Positions 9,380 to 17,552 of a DNA stretch of 64,000 nucleotides are shown here, in pieces. The stretch's first letter is position 1, and each line of letters opens with the position of its first letter. The position numbers and the translations under genes are program-made. The notes beneath the pieces were generated by a model, which was given only the letters and a program-made list of their open reading frames with translations, made no database searches and had not been told where the DNA came from. Source of the DNA: AP-15 sp963747735 (GTDB taxonomy: Bacteria > Pseudomonadota > Alphaproteobacteria > ATCC43930 > CGMCC-115725); the NCBI GenBank assembly GCA_963747735.1, contig CAVVGE010000010.1:1-64000 (forward strand), in the 5' to 3' direction.

Positions 9380-10543
9380 ATGACAGTCATCACCGACACT
9401 GACGCCCTCGCCCAATTCTGCGCCCGCCAGCAAGGCGCGGATTTTGTTGCCGTCGATACCGAGTTTATGCGCGAGCGAACCTATTGGCCGGTGCTGTGCC
9501 TGGTGCAGGTCGCCGGCCCCGAGGAAGCGGTGGCGATCGACGCGCTGGCGCCCGGCATCGATCTCGATCCGCTGCTCGACCTGATGGCGCAAGAGAGCAC
9601 GATCAAAGTGTTCCATGCGGCCCGGCAGGATGTCGAAATCTTCTTTTATCTGTCCGGCAAGGTGCCAAGCCCGCTCTTCGACACTCAGGTCGCGGCAATG
9701 GTTTGCGGTTTTGGCGACGCCGCGAGCTACCAGACCTTGGCTGCCAAATTAGCGGGTGCCGCGCTCGACAAATCCTCGCGGTTTACCGACTGGTCTCATC
9801 GTCCTCTGACCGACCGGCAGATTCAGTACGCGCTCGAAGATGTGGTCCATTTGCGCACCGTCTACGACAAGCTGCAGCAGCGTCTGGCGTCAAACGGCCG
9901 AGCCGCCTGGTTTGCCGAGGAGATGGCCGGCCTTTCCGACCCGGCGACCTACCGGATGGAACCGTATGAGGCGTGGCGTCGCTTTCGGCTGCGCGGCCGG
10001 GTCGAACGGCGCCTTTTCGCGGTGCTGCGCGAGGTCGCGGCCTGGCGCGAAACGGCGGCGCAACAGCGCAATCTGCCGCGCGGCCGCATCGTCAGGGACG
10101 AGGCGATACTCGAAATCGCCGCTCACGCGCCAAAGACGATCGAGGCGCTCTCCCGCACCCGCAGCCTCGGCAAAGGTGTCGCAGAGGGGCGGCTCGGGGG
10201 CGATATCCTCGAAGCGGTGCGCCGCGGGCTCGCGCTGTCGGCGACGATCGAGCCGCCGCAATCGGCGAAGGCCGACCCGCCGCCCGGTCTCGGCCCCACC
10301 GTGGAGCTGTTGCGCGTGCTGCTCAAGCAACGCTGCGAAGAGCACCAGGTGGCGCAAAAGCTGGTGGCCTCGGCCGATGACCTCGAAGCGATCGCCGCCG
10401 ATGACGATGCGCCGGTGCCGGCGCTCTCGGGATGGCGCCGGCAGATGTTCGGCGGCGACGCGGTGGCTCTGAAGCGCGGAAGGCTGGCGCTCACGGTGCG
10501 CGACAACCGGGTGCGGCTGGTGCCGCTCGGCGGGGCCGAATAG
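9380..10543 (+). CDS. rnd: Ribonuclease D
   Basis: 387-residue 3'-5' exoribonuclease that trims tRNA and other small RNA 3' ends. The DEDD exonuclease motifs are present: Asp26 and Glu28 in FVAVDTEFMRER, HAARQDVEIF, and QIQYALEDVVHL. They are followed by one HRDC-like helical region (from about residue 205) and a second degenerate one toward the C-terminus. Length is normal for alphaproteobacterial RNase D. It lies 9 bases after ptsP in the same direction. Confidence 0.94.
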   Translation: MTVITDTDALAQFCARQQGADFVAVDTEFMRERTYWPVLCLVQVAGPEEAVAIDALAPGIDLDPLLDLMAQESTIKVFHAARQDVEIFFYLSGKVPSPLFDTQVAAMVCGFGDAASYQTLAAKLAGAALDKSSRFTDWSHRPLTDRQIQYALEDVVHLRTVYDKLQQRLASNGRAAWFAEEMAGLSDPATYRMEPYEAWRRFRLRGRVERRLFAVLREVAAWRETAAQQRNLPRGRIVRDEAILEIAAHAPKTIEALSRTRSLGKGVAEGRLGGDILEAVRRGLALSATIEPPQSAKADPPPGLGPTVELLRVLLKQRCEEHQVAQKLVASADDLEAIAADDDAPVPALSGWRRQMFGGDAVALKRGRLALTVRDNRVRLVPLGGAE

Positions 10544-10555
10544 CTCGTCGATCGC

Positions 10556-10940
10556 TCAGGCGGCGGTCCTGACCCGCCCTTGTGGCCATTCGTGGCAGTG
10601 CGCGAGCGCGTCCAGAACGCATTGCAGATCGGAAAACCGAAACGGTTTGTCGACGAGCGGCGCCGGCCGCTGCTGCGCCGCCTCCTCGGCATGGAACTCG
10701 CGGCCGCTCAACGTGATTGTCGGGATCCCGAGCGCCGCCCAATTTTTTCCCCAGCGCGCGCCCTGCGGGCAGCACAACACCAAGTCGGTCAGCACCACAT
10801 CAACCGCTTCGCGCGCGAGTTCGAGCGCTTGCTTCGCCCGAATCGGCGCAGGCCGACACGTCGTGCCCGAAATCGATCAAGATCCCGGCGATAAATCTTC
10901 GGATTCGCTCATCCTTCTCGGCCAGCAGAACGTGTGCCAT
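10556..10940 (-). pseudogene. Single-domain response regulator (CheY-like), frameshifted
   Basis: Receiver-domain protein of about 127 residues read in two frames. Frame one starts at ATG 10940 (MAHVLLAEKDERIRRFIAG) and reaches CADSGEA. An extra base at 10829-10830 (TT on the + strand) then shifts the frame. The rest (ALELAREAVDVVLTDLVL onward to the TGA at 10558) continues in the other frame. The phospho-acceptor aspartate in VVLTDLVL, the hydroxyl residue in ITLSG and the conserved lysine in LVDKPF are all intact, so the break looks recent or artefactual. The usual acidic pair near the N-terminus is EKDE here. No partner kinase is adjacent. Confidence 0.7.
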
Positions 10941-11036
10941 CGGCAACCCCGATCCTAATCGAGGCTCGATCGCAACCCAAAATATCTAATGAAACGTGAA
11001 TATGATATCAGTAGAACCCGATAATCGGGTATTTTG

Positions 11037-12056
11037 CTACGGAGCGCCGTCCTTGACCAGTGCCGCGCCTTTGACAAGGGCCTCGAGCTTGGCTGCGGCG
11101 ATCCGGCGGTTCATTGGGGCCATGCCGCAATTCGTGCAGGGATAGAGCCGTTCGGCCGGCACAAAGCGCAAGGCCCGCTCGATCGTGAGCGCCACTTCGC
11201 GCGGCGTTTCGACCGCGTCGCGAGCGACGTCGATCGCGCCCAGCAGCACGTCCTTGCCGTCGAGCAAGCCCAGCAATTCGATCGGCACCTTGGCCGCGGC
11301 GCATTCGAGCGAGACTTGATCGATGCGGCTTGCCGCCAATGCCGGAAAAAATGTTTCGTACTGCCGCCATTCGGGGCCGAGCCCCGATTTCCATTCGATA
11401 TTGGGCTTGATCCCGTAACCGTAGCAGATATGGACGGCGGTTTTGCACGCGAGCCCGGCGGCGGCGCGCTCGAGAGCGGCGACGCCCCATTCGAGGACCG
11501 GGCCCATGTAAACATTGAAGGCCGGCTCGTCGAACTGGATCACGTCGACCCCGATCGCCGCCAATTCGCGCGCCTCCTCGTTGAGGAGGGCGGCAAACGC
11601 CATGGCCAGGGCTTTTCGGTCGCCATAATGCGCGTCGGCCAAGGTATCGACGAGGGTCATCGGACCGGGCAGGGTGAATTTGAGCTGCCGCGCGGTATGA
11701 GCGCGGGCAAGCGCGGCTTCGACCGCGTGGATGCTGTGGATGCGCGAAACCGGGCCGGTAACCGTCGGGCACTGCGCCTCGTAGCGATTGTTGCGGATGC
11801 CCATCGTCACCCGGCGGGTGAAATCGACGCCGGCGATATGCTCGAGAAAGCCGTGGACAAAATGCTGGCGCGACTGCTCGCCGTCGCTGACGATGTCGAT
11901 GCCGGCGTCCTCCTGCTGCTTTAGCGCCAACAGCGTCGCGTCGCGCTTAGCCTCGGCCAGCGCCTCGCCGGACTGGCGCCACGGCGCCCACAGCACGCCC
12001 GGCTCGGCGAGCCAGGAAGGTTTGGGCAGGCTGCCGGCAATCGTGGTTTCAAGCAT
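11037..12056 (-). CDS. MetE-like methyltransferase (cobalamin-independent methionine synthase C-terminal family)
   Basis: 339-residue protein equivalent to the catalytic C-terminal barrel of MetE, lacking the N-terminal half (full MetE is about 750 residues). The zinc ligands of the family are recognisable: His and Cys in VHICYG, Glu in SLECAA, and the C-terminal Cys in YPCTNCGMA. Stand-alone members occur in many bacteria and archaea; some use methylcobalamin or unusual methyl donors, so the donor is uncertain. The start ATG 12056 (MLETTIAGSLPKP) fits the family. Further upstream the frame overlaps the next gene. Confidence 0.85.
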   Translation of the reverse strand: MLETTIAGSLPKPSWLAEPGVLWAPWRQSGEALAEAKRDATLLALKQQEDAGIDIVSDGEQSRQHFVHGFLEHIAGVDFTRRVTMGIRNNRYEAQCPTVTGPVSRIHSIHAVEAALARAHTARQLKFTLPGPMTLVDTLADAHYGDRKALAMAFAALLNEEARELAAIGVDVIQFDEPAFNVYMGPVLEWGVAALERAAAGLACKTAVHICYGYGIKPNIEWKSGLGPEWRQYETFFPALAASRIDQVSLECAAAKVPIELLGLLDGKDVLLGAIDVARDAVETPREVALTIERALRFVPAERLYPCTNCGMAPMNRRIAAAKLEALVKGAALVKDGAP

Positions 12057-12078
12057 GACGGGCCTCGTTGTTCCCGAG

Positions 12079-12816
12079 CTATTGTCTGATGTGGGGACCG
12101 ACGGAAACAAGCCGCGTGCCGAGAAACCGCCCGCTATGGTCGAAATCGAAGGCAAAGCGGACCTCGCCGACAACGGCGCAGGCGTGGCATTGGTCACGCA
12201 ACAGGTAATCGACGACGAGTTCCTGGCCGGCCATCCGAACCTCGGGCCTGGCCATGCCACGGTCGCCCGGCCAGAAGCTGACATTCGGGAAACGGCGGGC
12301 AATGTCGCGGTAGGGGAGGGAGGACCGCATTGCGTCGAGCGCCAGAAACTTGCGGTCATCGACATCGATCAAGCGCGGGGTGCCGTTGACGAGGAGCCAA
12401 GCGTCGTTCTCGTTGGCGCGGAACGGGTAGAATATGTGCGCGACCGCCACCTGCCCGCCGGTTTTGTCGAGCCGCTGCAGATAGGCTTCGCCGCTGAGGC
12501 GCCGGGCGAAATCGATTGCCGCAGCACTCGCCCCCGCCTGCTGCATGACGGCGACAAAGCAAGCGTCGAACGCGGCCCCGCGGCGGCCGTCGCATTGGGC
12601 ATGGAACCGCGCCATAAACCCGGCCGCGGGCTGCCACACCGCCGCCGCCGTCACCGGCGCCGGCGCGGCGCTCGCCGTTGCCCCCAGCATCGCCAGCACT
12701 GCCGCGGCGAGCGGCAGGCAGCGCCAGCCGAGGCGCAGCACGCCGCTGCCCGGTGGTTGCCGCTGCGTCGCGCGAGGCTCGGCAATCCCGTGCCCAATTG
12801 CTGAACCGGGCAGCAC
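12079..12816 (-). CDS. Hypothetical secreted protein
   Basis: 245-residue protein of unknown family starting at GTG 12816. After a basic stretch it has a hydrophobic segment ending ATASAAPAP (about residues 33-51), which looks like a signal peptide, so the product is probably periplasmic. The mature part has four cysteines (HAQCDGRRGAAFDACF and RDQCHACAVVG) that could form two disulfides. No catalytic motif is visible. It lies 22 bases upstream of the MetE-like gene on the same strand and may share its transcript. A later start is possible. Confidence 0.6.
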   Translation of the reverse strand: MLPGSAIGHGIAEPRATQRQPPGSGVLRLGWRCLPLAAAVLAMLGATASAAPAPVTAAAVWQPAAGFMARFHAQCDGRRGAAFDACFVAVMQQAGASAAAIDFARRLSGEAYLQRLDKTGGQVAVAHIFYPFRANENDAWLLVNGTPRLIDVDDRKFLALDAMRSSLPYRDIARRFPNVSFWPGDRGMARPEVRMAGQELVVDYLLRDQCHACAVVGEVRFAFDFDHSGRFLGTRLVSVGPHIRQ

Positions 12817-12862
12817 GGCCCGCCCCGACAGGGACGTGCCCGCTAAGCAATTTTACCGATAA

Positions 12863-13126
12863 TCACGGAAAGCGAACGGTGTCGCCCGCGCCGTCCTTGT
12901 CCGATGTCCGTTCGATCTCTCCGGCCAGCCGATCATAGCGCTCGATCAATTCGCGCAGATGCTGCTTGACCCGCGGGGTTGTGGCTTCCTGCTCGAGGGA
13001 GCGCGCGCGCGCGGCGGCGGCGCGGTAATACTCGGCCGGCTGCTGGCTTTGAGTCCACTCTGCCGCGCCCGGCATAAACCGCCCGTCCGCAGCAGCACCG
13101 TCGAGAAGGACACGCGATGACGCCAT
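12863..13126 (-). CDS. Small hypothetical helical protein
   Basis: 87-residue protein from ATG 13126 (MASSRVLLDGAAAD); a TTG five codons earlier would also be in frame. The central part (EYYRAAAARARSLEQEA, then VKQHLRELIERYDRLAGEIE) is strongly helical and coiled-coil-like, typical of small alphaproteobacterial proteins with no assigned function. It is upstream of the secreted hypothetical gene on the same strand. Confidence 0.55.
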   Translation of the reverse strand: MASSRVLLDGAAADGRFMPGAAEWTQSQQPAEYYRAAAARARSLEQEATTPRVKQHLRELIERYDRLAGEIERTSDKDGAGDTVRFP

Positions 13127-13248
13127 ATCGGATACCTGCAACAGCCCGCATCAGAGCCTAAGGGAAAAGACCGGAGCGAGGGCCGCGCTGCCTCCGGCCG
13201 ATCGCTCGACCATACGCCGGCGCCCGCTGTAGAACAAGCCAAACCGGC

Positions 13249-13689
13249 TCAACTGCCGGACGCAGGATCGATCGAAAGATCGCCCCAGCTAGCCACCCGA
13301 TCGATCCGCATGGCGATCACCGGCAGCTCTGCGAGGTCCATCGCCTGGTATTGCGGATAGCGCGCGCGCAGCAGCGCTTGCGCCCGGTCATGCTCGCCGC
13401 CGCGCGCCAAAATCACCGCCCGCCCGCGCAGCATGACCCAGCCGAGCCGGTTCCAATCCTCGTCCCAGCGGTCGGCGACAAGCGCGACGACCGGGTTCTC
13501 GGCGATATTGCGCAGCCGCTTCAGTCGCCGTGGATCGCCCTTCGGCTTCTGGTCGACCGTGATGTAAAGCGTCCCTTCGCTGATGACAAAGCACACCGGC
13601 ACGACGTGCGGCGCGCCGCGCGCATCTGCCGTCGCGAAATGCCCGACCCGGCACCGGTCCAGAAAGCGCGCCTGGTCCGCGGACAACAT
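13249..13689 (-). CDS. PPOX-class flavin/F420-dependent oxidoreductase (TIGR03668-like)
   Basis: 146-residue split-barrel protein of the pyridoxamine-phosphate-oxidase superfamily. It begins MLSADQARFLDRCRVGHFAT and has the segment GAPHVVPVCFVISEGTLYI and the central RLGWVMLRGRA strand common to TIGR03668-type proteins, which bind FMN or F420. The substrate is unknown. ATG 13689 is preferred over an in-frame GTG at 13725 because family members start at this point. It is divergent from the MetX-like hydrolase gene. Confidence 0.75.
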   Translation of the reverse strand: MLSADQARFLDRCRVGHFATADARGAPHVVPVCFVISEGTLYITVDQKPKGDPRRLKRLRNIAENPVVALVADRWDEDWNRLGWVMLRGRAVILARGGEHDRAQALLRARYPQYQAMDLAELPVIAMRIDRVASWGDLSIDPASGS

Positions 13690-13849
13690 CCCTCGATTCT
13701 GCCCGATCCCGTTGCCGTTGCCCACCCCGTCAGCTCCCGGCCGCGATCCGGCCGCGGTACGGCAGGCTTGCCGGCCAGGCTGGCCGACCGCCGCTTTCTC
13801 TGGTGGCGACTCGGCTTTATCATCCCCCGAAAGAACCGGAGGACCGCAA

Positions 13850-14908
13850 ATGCCCGATCATGCCGCCACCGCGCCCGAGCACACGAAGTGGCCGAGCTAC
13901 GCAGAGGGTGACTTTGTCGCTCACAACTATGCGTTCGAAAGCGGCGAGAGCTTGCCCGAGCTCAAGCTCCATTGGCGCACCCTCGGCACCGCCAGACGCA
14001 ACAAGGCGGGCAAGATCACAAACGGCGTGCTGCTGTTGCAGGGCAACACCGGCACTGGCGCCAATTGGCTGCGCCCGAGCCTCGCCGACGAATTGTTTGG
14101 GCCGGGCCAGCCGCTTGACGCGGCGGAATATTTTCTGATCATGCCGGACGCGGTCGGGCGGGGCGGGTCGAGCAAGCCGTCGGACGGGCTCAAGGGGAGC
14201 TTCCCGCGCTACCGCTACCGCGACATGGTCGCAAGCGGTCATCGGCTCGTTACCGAGGGTCTCGGCGTCGGCCATCTGCGTCTTGTGATCGGCAGCTCGA
14301 TGGGCGGTATGCATGCCTGGATGTGGGCCGAGATGTATCCCGGCCTGATGGACGGCGTGGTGCCGATCTCGTGCCAGCCGGTCGAGATCAGCGGTCGCAA
14401 CTGGCTCGGCCGGCGTGCGCAAGCCGAGGCGATCCGGCACGACCCGGACTGGAACAACGGCTTTTACGAAAAGAACCCGCGTCACTACATCTATGCCGCC
14501 GCCGGCAATTTCGGCACCGAAAGCCCGACCCGCATCCAGGAAATGGCGCCGACGCTCGCCGCCGCGAACGCGCTCTACGAGCGGCGCCTCGCCGAAGCGG
14601 CCAAGGGCGACGCCAACAACCAGCTCTGGGCGATCGAGGCGATCCAGGACTACAACCCCGAGCCCGATCTCGACAAGATCCGGGCCAAGGTCATGCTGAT
14701 CAACGACGCCGAGGACCACGCCAACCCGCCCGAGCTCGGCACCGTCGAGCGCGCGATGAAGCGGGTCAAGCACGGCCGCTATGTGCTGATCCCGGCGGGC
14801 CCCGACACGCACGGGCATTTCAGCCATTTTTACGCCAAGTTGTGGAAGCCTTACCTGATCGAGCTGATACAGACCCTCGATCCGCCGCTCGACGCAGCGG
14901 CCGACTAA
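13850..14908 (+). CDS. Alpha/beta hydrolase of the homoserine O-acetyltransferase (MetX)-like family
   Basis: 352-residue alpha/beta-hydrolase. The nucleophile elbow is GSSMGGMHAW, with the serine in the GxSxG pattern; candidate acid and base are in LINDAEDHANPP and DTHGHFSHF. It resembles MetX acyltransferases in layout but lacks convincing homoserine-specific motifs, so it may be an esterase or acyltransferase on another substrate. The start ATG 13850 has a good GGAGG seven bases upstream. The SDR gene follows after 15 bases in the same direction, suggesting a two-gene catabolic unit. Confidence 0.8.
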   Translation: MPDHAATAPEHTKWPSYAEGDFVAHNYAFESGESLPELKLHWRTLGTARRNKAGKITNGVLLLQGNTGTGANWLRPSLADELFGPGQPLDAAEYFLIMPDAVGRGGSSKPSDGLKGSFPRYRYRDMVASGHRLVTEGLGVGHLRLVIGSSMGGMHAWMWAEMYPGLMDGVVPISCQPVEISGRNWLGRRAQAEAIRHDPDWNNGFYEKNPRHYIYAAAGNFGTESPTRIQEMAPTLAAANALYERRLAEAAKGDANNQLWAIEAIQDYNPEPDLDKIRAKVMLINDAEDHANPPELGTVERAMKRVKHGRYVLIPAGPDTHGHFSHFYAKLWKPYLIELIQTLDPPLDAAAD

Positions 14909-14923
14909 GCGGATCAGCCGGCT

Positions 14924-15667
14924 ATGGGCTTGCTCGATGGCCGCGTCGCGCTGGTGACCGGCGGCAGCAAAGGGCTGGGGGCGGCAACCGCGCACGCTTT
15001 CGCCAAGGCGGGGGCGCGGGTCGTCGTTACCTTCGCCAACGATGCCGAGGCCGCACGTTTGCTGGTCGCGAGCCTCCCCGGCGCCGGCCACCGCGCGAGC
15101 CGCACACCGGCGCAGGACACCGCCGCGGTCGAGCGCCTCGCAGCATCGCTCGCCGCGAGCGAGGGCCGGCTCGATATCCTCGTCAACAACGCCGGCAGCA
15201 CGCGGGTGATTCCGCACGGCGATCTCGCCGCCCTCGACGACGAATTTTTCGATTTTGTGCTGAGGGTAAATTTGCGTGGCCCGTTTGCCACGGTGCGCGC
15301 CTGCCGGCCGTTGCTCGAGGCGAGCGGGCACGGGCTCGTCGTCAATGTCGGCTCGGTCTCGGGGGTGCGCGGCGGCGGCAGCAATATTGCCTATGCCGCG
15401 GCGAAATCCGGCCTCCACACGATGACGCTGTCGCTGGCCCGCGCCTTGGCCCCGGCAATCCGTGTCGTCGCCGTGGCGCCGAGCCTGATGGAAACGCCGA
15501 TGACCGAAATGTGGACGCCGCAGCAGCGAGCTCAGCGGATCGCCAACAATCCGATGAAGCGCATCGCGGCGCCCGAGGAGGTCGCGGCGGTGATCCTCGG
15601 GCTCGCCACGACGATGACCTTTGTCAACGGCACGGTCATCCCCGTGGACGGCGGCAGCTTGCTTTGA
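14924..15667 (+). CDS. Short-chain dehydrogenase/reductase
   Basis: 247-residue classical SDR. The NAD(P)-binding motif TGGSKGLG is near residue 12, NNAG near residue 88, the catalytic serine in VGSVSG and the YxxxK pair in YAAAKSG. The C-terminus VIPVDGGSLL is typical of the FabG-like group. It follows the MetX-like hydrolase closely. The substrate cannot be told from sequence. Confidence 0.85.
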   Translation: MGLLDGRVALVTGGSKGLGAATAHAFAKAGARVVVTFANDAEAARLLVASLPGAGHRASRTPAQDTAAVERLAASLAASEGRLDILVNNAGSTRVIPHGDLAALDDEFFDFVLRVNLRGPFATVRACRPLLEASGHGLVVNVGSVSGVRGGGSNIAYAAAKSGLHTMTLSLARALAPAIRVVAVAPSLMETPMTEMWTPQQRAQRIANNPMKRIAAPEEVAAVILGLATTMTFVNGTVIPVDGGSLL

Positions 15668-15990
15668 GACAAGCCGGCTCCCGCCGATCTATCGAGCTAA
15701 CCTTAACGTGTTGGCCCCAACCCATGCGTTCATCATGCGAGAATCAGAGTCACATGTTTTTCAATCGTTTATGAGTTCTTTGAAATCATTGATTTGTAAA
15801 GAATGGTGACAATGTTTGTTCGAGCAGAAGACGTACATCAGTAAAATGCTTACAGATCGCTGACTTAGACTGTAAACATTTCCGATGGGCAACGGCGCGG
15901 GTGTCGAAAGCCGGCTCTATTGCGGAGACGCAGACAACGGCAGCGCCGATGCGCAACAACGGTCGCTTGGCGCATCAATTGCCGCGCTGA
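15668..15990 (+). other. AT-richer intergenic region without a recognisable gene
   Basis: The first 220 bases after the SDR stop are distinctly richer in A+T than the surroundings (for example around 15735-15880) and contain no plausible coding frame. The last part (about 15883-15990) appears to be a decayed 5' end of the BrnT-like toxin gene that follows. This marks the left border of an accessory islet reaching to about 17550. Confidence 0.5.
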
Positions 15991-16212
15991 TTTCAGCGCA
16001 GGCTTCCTTTCGCGTTTCGCGACTCGTTTGCCGTCGAGTGGATCGACATGCGCGAAGCCCATGGCGAGGAGCGGTGTATCCTTCTCGGCATGGTCAGCGG
16101 TCAGATGGTGACCGTTGCGTACACAGAGCGGGATGAGCGCATTCGCATCATCTCGGCCTGGAGAGCGACAAAGCATGAGCAGGACCAATATTATCGCCAG
16201 AATTCGCCGTGA
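15991..16212 (+). pseudogene. BrnT-type ribonuclease toxin remnant, 5' end degenerate
   Basis: The frame from 15991 to the TGA at 16212 encodes RDSFAVEWIDMREAHGEER and then CILLGMVSGQMVTVAYTERD and IRIISAWRATKHEQ, which match the C-terminal two thirds of BrnT toxins (core beta strands and the RIISARRAT-like motif). An in-frame TGA at 15988-15990 blocks the upstream part. A possible continuation in another frame (RADFSAGFLSRF) suggests a frameshift or decay. The only in-frame ATG is at 16048, too late for a complete toxin. The last 38 bases overlap the antitoxin gene, the normal BrnT-BrnA layout. Confidence 0.6.
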
Positions 16213-16579
16213 CGGTGCCTTGGTCGGCGTCAAGCAGGACGGCACCGAGGAGGTGCTGCCGGTAGAACCGCTTGCGGCGATGACGCCGGAGCAGATCGAG
16301 GAGGCCGCGCGCGCAGACCGCGATGCTCAGCCCCTTACCGCTGCGGACTTTCAGCGTATGCGGCGGGTGCCGAGAGTGAAGACGTTGCGGCGCGCTCTCG
16401 GCCTCACCTTGGAAGAGTTTGCCGCGCGCTATCACATTCCGCTCGGCACGCTGCGCGATTGGGAAGAGGGGCGCTCGGAACCCGATCAGCCGGCCCGCGC
16501 CTATCTGACGGTCATCGCCCACGACCCCGAGGGCGTGCAGCGGGCCTTGGAAGAGGGGCTGGGACGCACGATGGTGTAG
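16175..16579 (+). CDS. HTH antitoxin of a BrnT-BrnA-like toxin-antitoxin pair
   Basis: 134-residue protein. The N-terminal half resembles toxin-binding regions of this antitoxin type. Residues about 75-125 form an XRE-like helix-turn-helix (LRRALGLTLEEFAARYHI, then GTLRDWEEGRSEPD). Such antitoxins bind their toxin and repress the shared promoter. The start ATG 16175 lies inside the end of the toxin remnant. The stop TAG at 16577-16579 is supplied by the beginning of a palindromic repeat, so the original C-terminus may have been altered. With the toxin broken, the gene may be an orphan regulator. Confidence 0.8.
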   Translation: MSRTNIIARIRRDGALVGVKQDGTEEVLPVEPLAAMTPEQIEEAARADRDAQPLTAADFQRMRRVPRVKTLRRALGLTLEEFAARYHIPLGTLRDWEEGRSEPDQPARAYLTVIAHDPEGVQRALEEGLGRTMV

Positions 16580-16648
16580 GATGGGTTTAGTTAGCGCCGC
16601 GAAAACCATCTTCGATCGCCGTCCTTGGGTTTGCGAACGTCACCCAAG
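16576..16648. repeat. REP-like palindromic repeat, degenerate copy 1
   Basis: Starts GTAGGATGGG at 16576 and continues with a GCGCCGCGAAAACCATC-like arm closely matching the left arm of the second copy at 16771. The matching right arm is not clear; instead a small hairpin, CTTGGGT paired with ACCCAAG, lies at about 16624-16648. The first bases include the antitoxin stop codon. Confidence 0.6.
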
Positions 16649-16769
16649 CTGCCAATTCCAGCGCCGAAAGCCGGGCGCTAAATGCGGCGATGAAGTCAAG
16701 CTGTGCTGCAAGGCGTCTCGGTGTGACGCTAGTGTTCAGACGCAATCACATGACTCAGCAGCAAATAGC

Positions 16770-16847
16770 CGTAGGATGGATTGAGCATCGCGAAACCCAT
16801 CGCAACCGCCGCAGCAGATGGGTTCGCTGCGCTCAACCCATCCTACA
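16770..16847. repeat. REP-like palindromic repeat, intact copy 2
   Basis: Imperfect inverted repeat with a left arm at 16771-16801 (GTAGGATGGATTGAGC then ATCGCGAAACCCATC) and a right arm at 16817-16846 (GATGGGTTCGCTGCGC then TCAACCCATCCTAC). The arms are about 30 bases with few mismatches around a 15-base centre. Elements of this sequence type are dispersed in many proteobacterial genomes and are mobilised by RAYT-type transposases in some. No transposase gene is present here. Confidence 0.8.
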
Positions 16848-16861
16848 GGGCTACCGCGAAA

Positions 16862-17015
16862 ATGCGTCGTGACGACAGCGTGGTCGAGATGCTTCCCGAT
16901 GGCCGCGAGCGCCCGCCCGCGCCTATCTCACGGTCATTGCCCGCGACCCCGAGGGCGTACGGCGCGCGTCGGAGCGCGCGAAATCCCTCGCGGCCGCCCA
17001 CGACGCTCAGCGGTA
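16862..17015 (+). pseudogene. Remnant of a second antitoxin copy, internally deleted
   Basis: Two pieces of a paralogue of the intact antitoxin. The frame from ATG 16862 gives MRRDDSVVEMLPDGRE, similar to the antitoxin N-terminus (RRDGALVGVKQDGTEE). The frame from 16921 gives AYLTVIARDPEGVRRAS followed by a stop at 17015, nearly the antitoxin C-terminus (AYLTVIAHDPEGVQRAL). The helix-turn-helix between them is deleted and the two parts are in different frames. It starts just after the intact palindromic repeat. Confidence 0.65.
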
Positions 17016-17045
17016 AATCTTTGCCAGCTTTAGAAAGTAACCGAA

Positions 17046-17552
17046 TTAATAGAGTGCCTTATCTATTTTTCTTGGAGCAGCATTTAGGCGCATCACGAAC
17101 GGGATGTAGTCCTCTCGATAAGCGGCGTAGATGTCTGATTTCTTATCCGGTATTTCTTTAGGCTCTCCGGTTTTCATAAAGTGCATCGCTCTGTACGTGT
17201 GTTGGTCAAAAATCGGCCAACGTTGCGGTGCAACACAATGCATGTAAAATATGTTCCAGATAGCGCCCCCGATACCAGCAGGATCCAGGTACCTTTCTTC
17301 AAGTTGACTTGGTTCTATGAATAGAGGGTAATGTCTTTCGACGCTGGCCGATTTGCGTGCGGAAAGAGACGATCCATTTTTCCACTCGAACAAACATCGG
17401 CGCGACTTCGTGGTCAACCGCTTGCCAACATACGGATCGTACAGATCACGATCCCGAAATTTCGGATCGCGGTATTTTGTGTCCCAGTGGTCTAAAAACT
17501 GCTCAAGCGAGGTGCATTGGATCGTAAAACTGAGAAACATTAAAGTTTTCAA
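17046..17552 (-). CDS. Orphan protein of unknown function, lower GC
   Basis: Protein of 168 residues from TTG 17552 or 164 from ATG 17540. Base composition is clearly less GC-rich than its neighbours and codon use differs, which suggests recent acquisition. Notable segments are RRCLFEWKNGSSLS, a central IWNIFYMHCVAPQRWPIFDQ, and a C-terminal RKIDKALY. The last resembles the start of a motif that continues further in relatives, so the 3' end may be truncated. The TTG overlaps the stop codon of the mutase gene upstream on the same strand, so it may be translated from that transcript. No function assigned. Confidence 0.6.
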   Translation of the reverse strand: MKTLMFLSFTIQCTSLEQFLDHWDTKYRDPKFRDRDLYDPYVGKRLTTKSRRCLFEWKNGSSLSARKSASVERHYPLFIEPSQLEERYLDPAGIGGAIWNIFYMHCVAPQRWPIFDQHTYRAMHFMKTGEPKEIPDKKSDIYAAYREDYIPFVMRLNAAPRKIDKALY

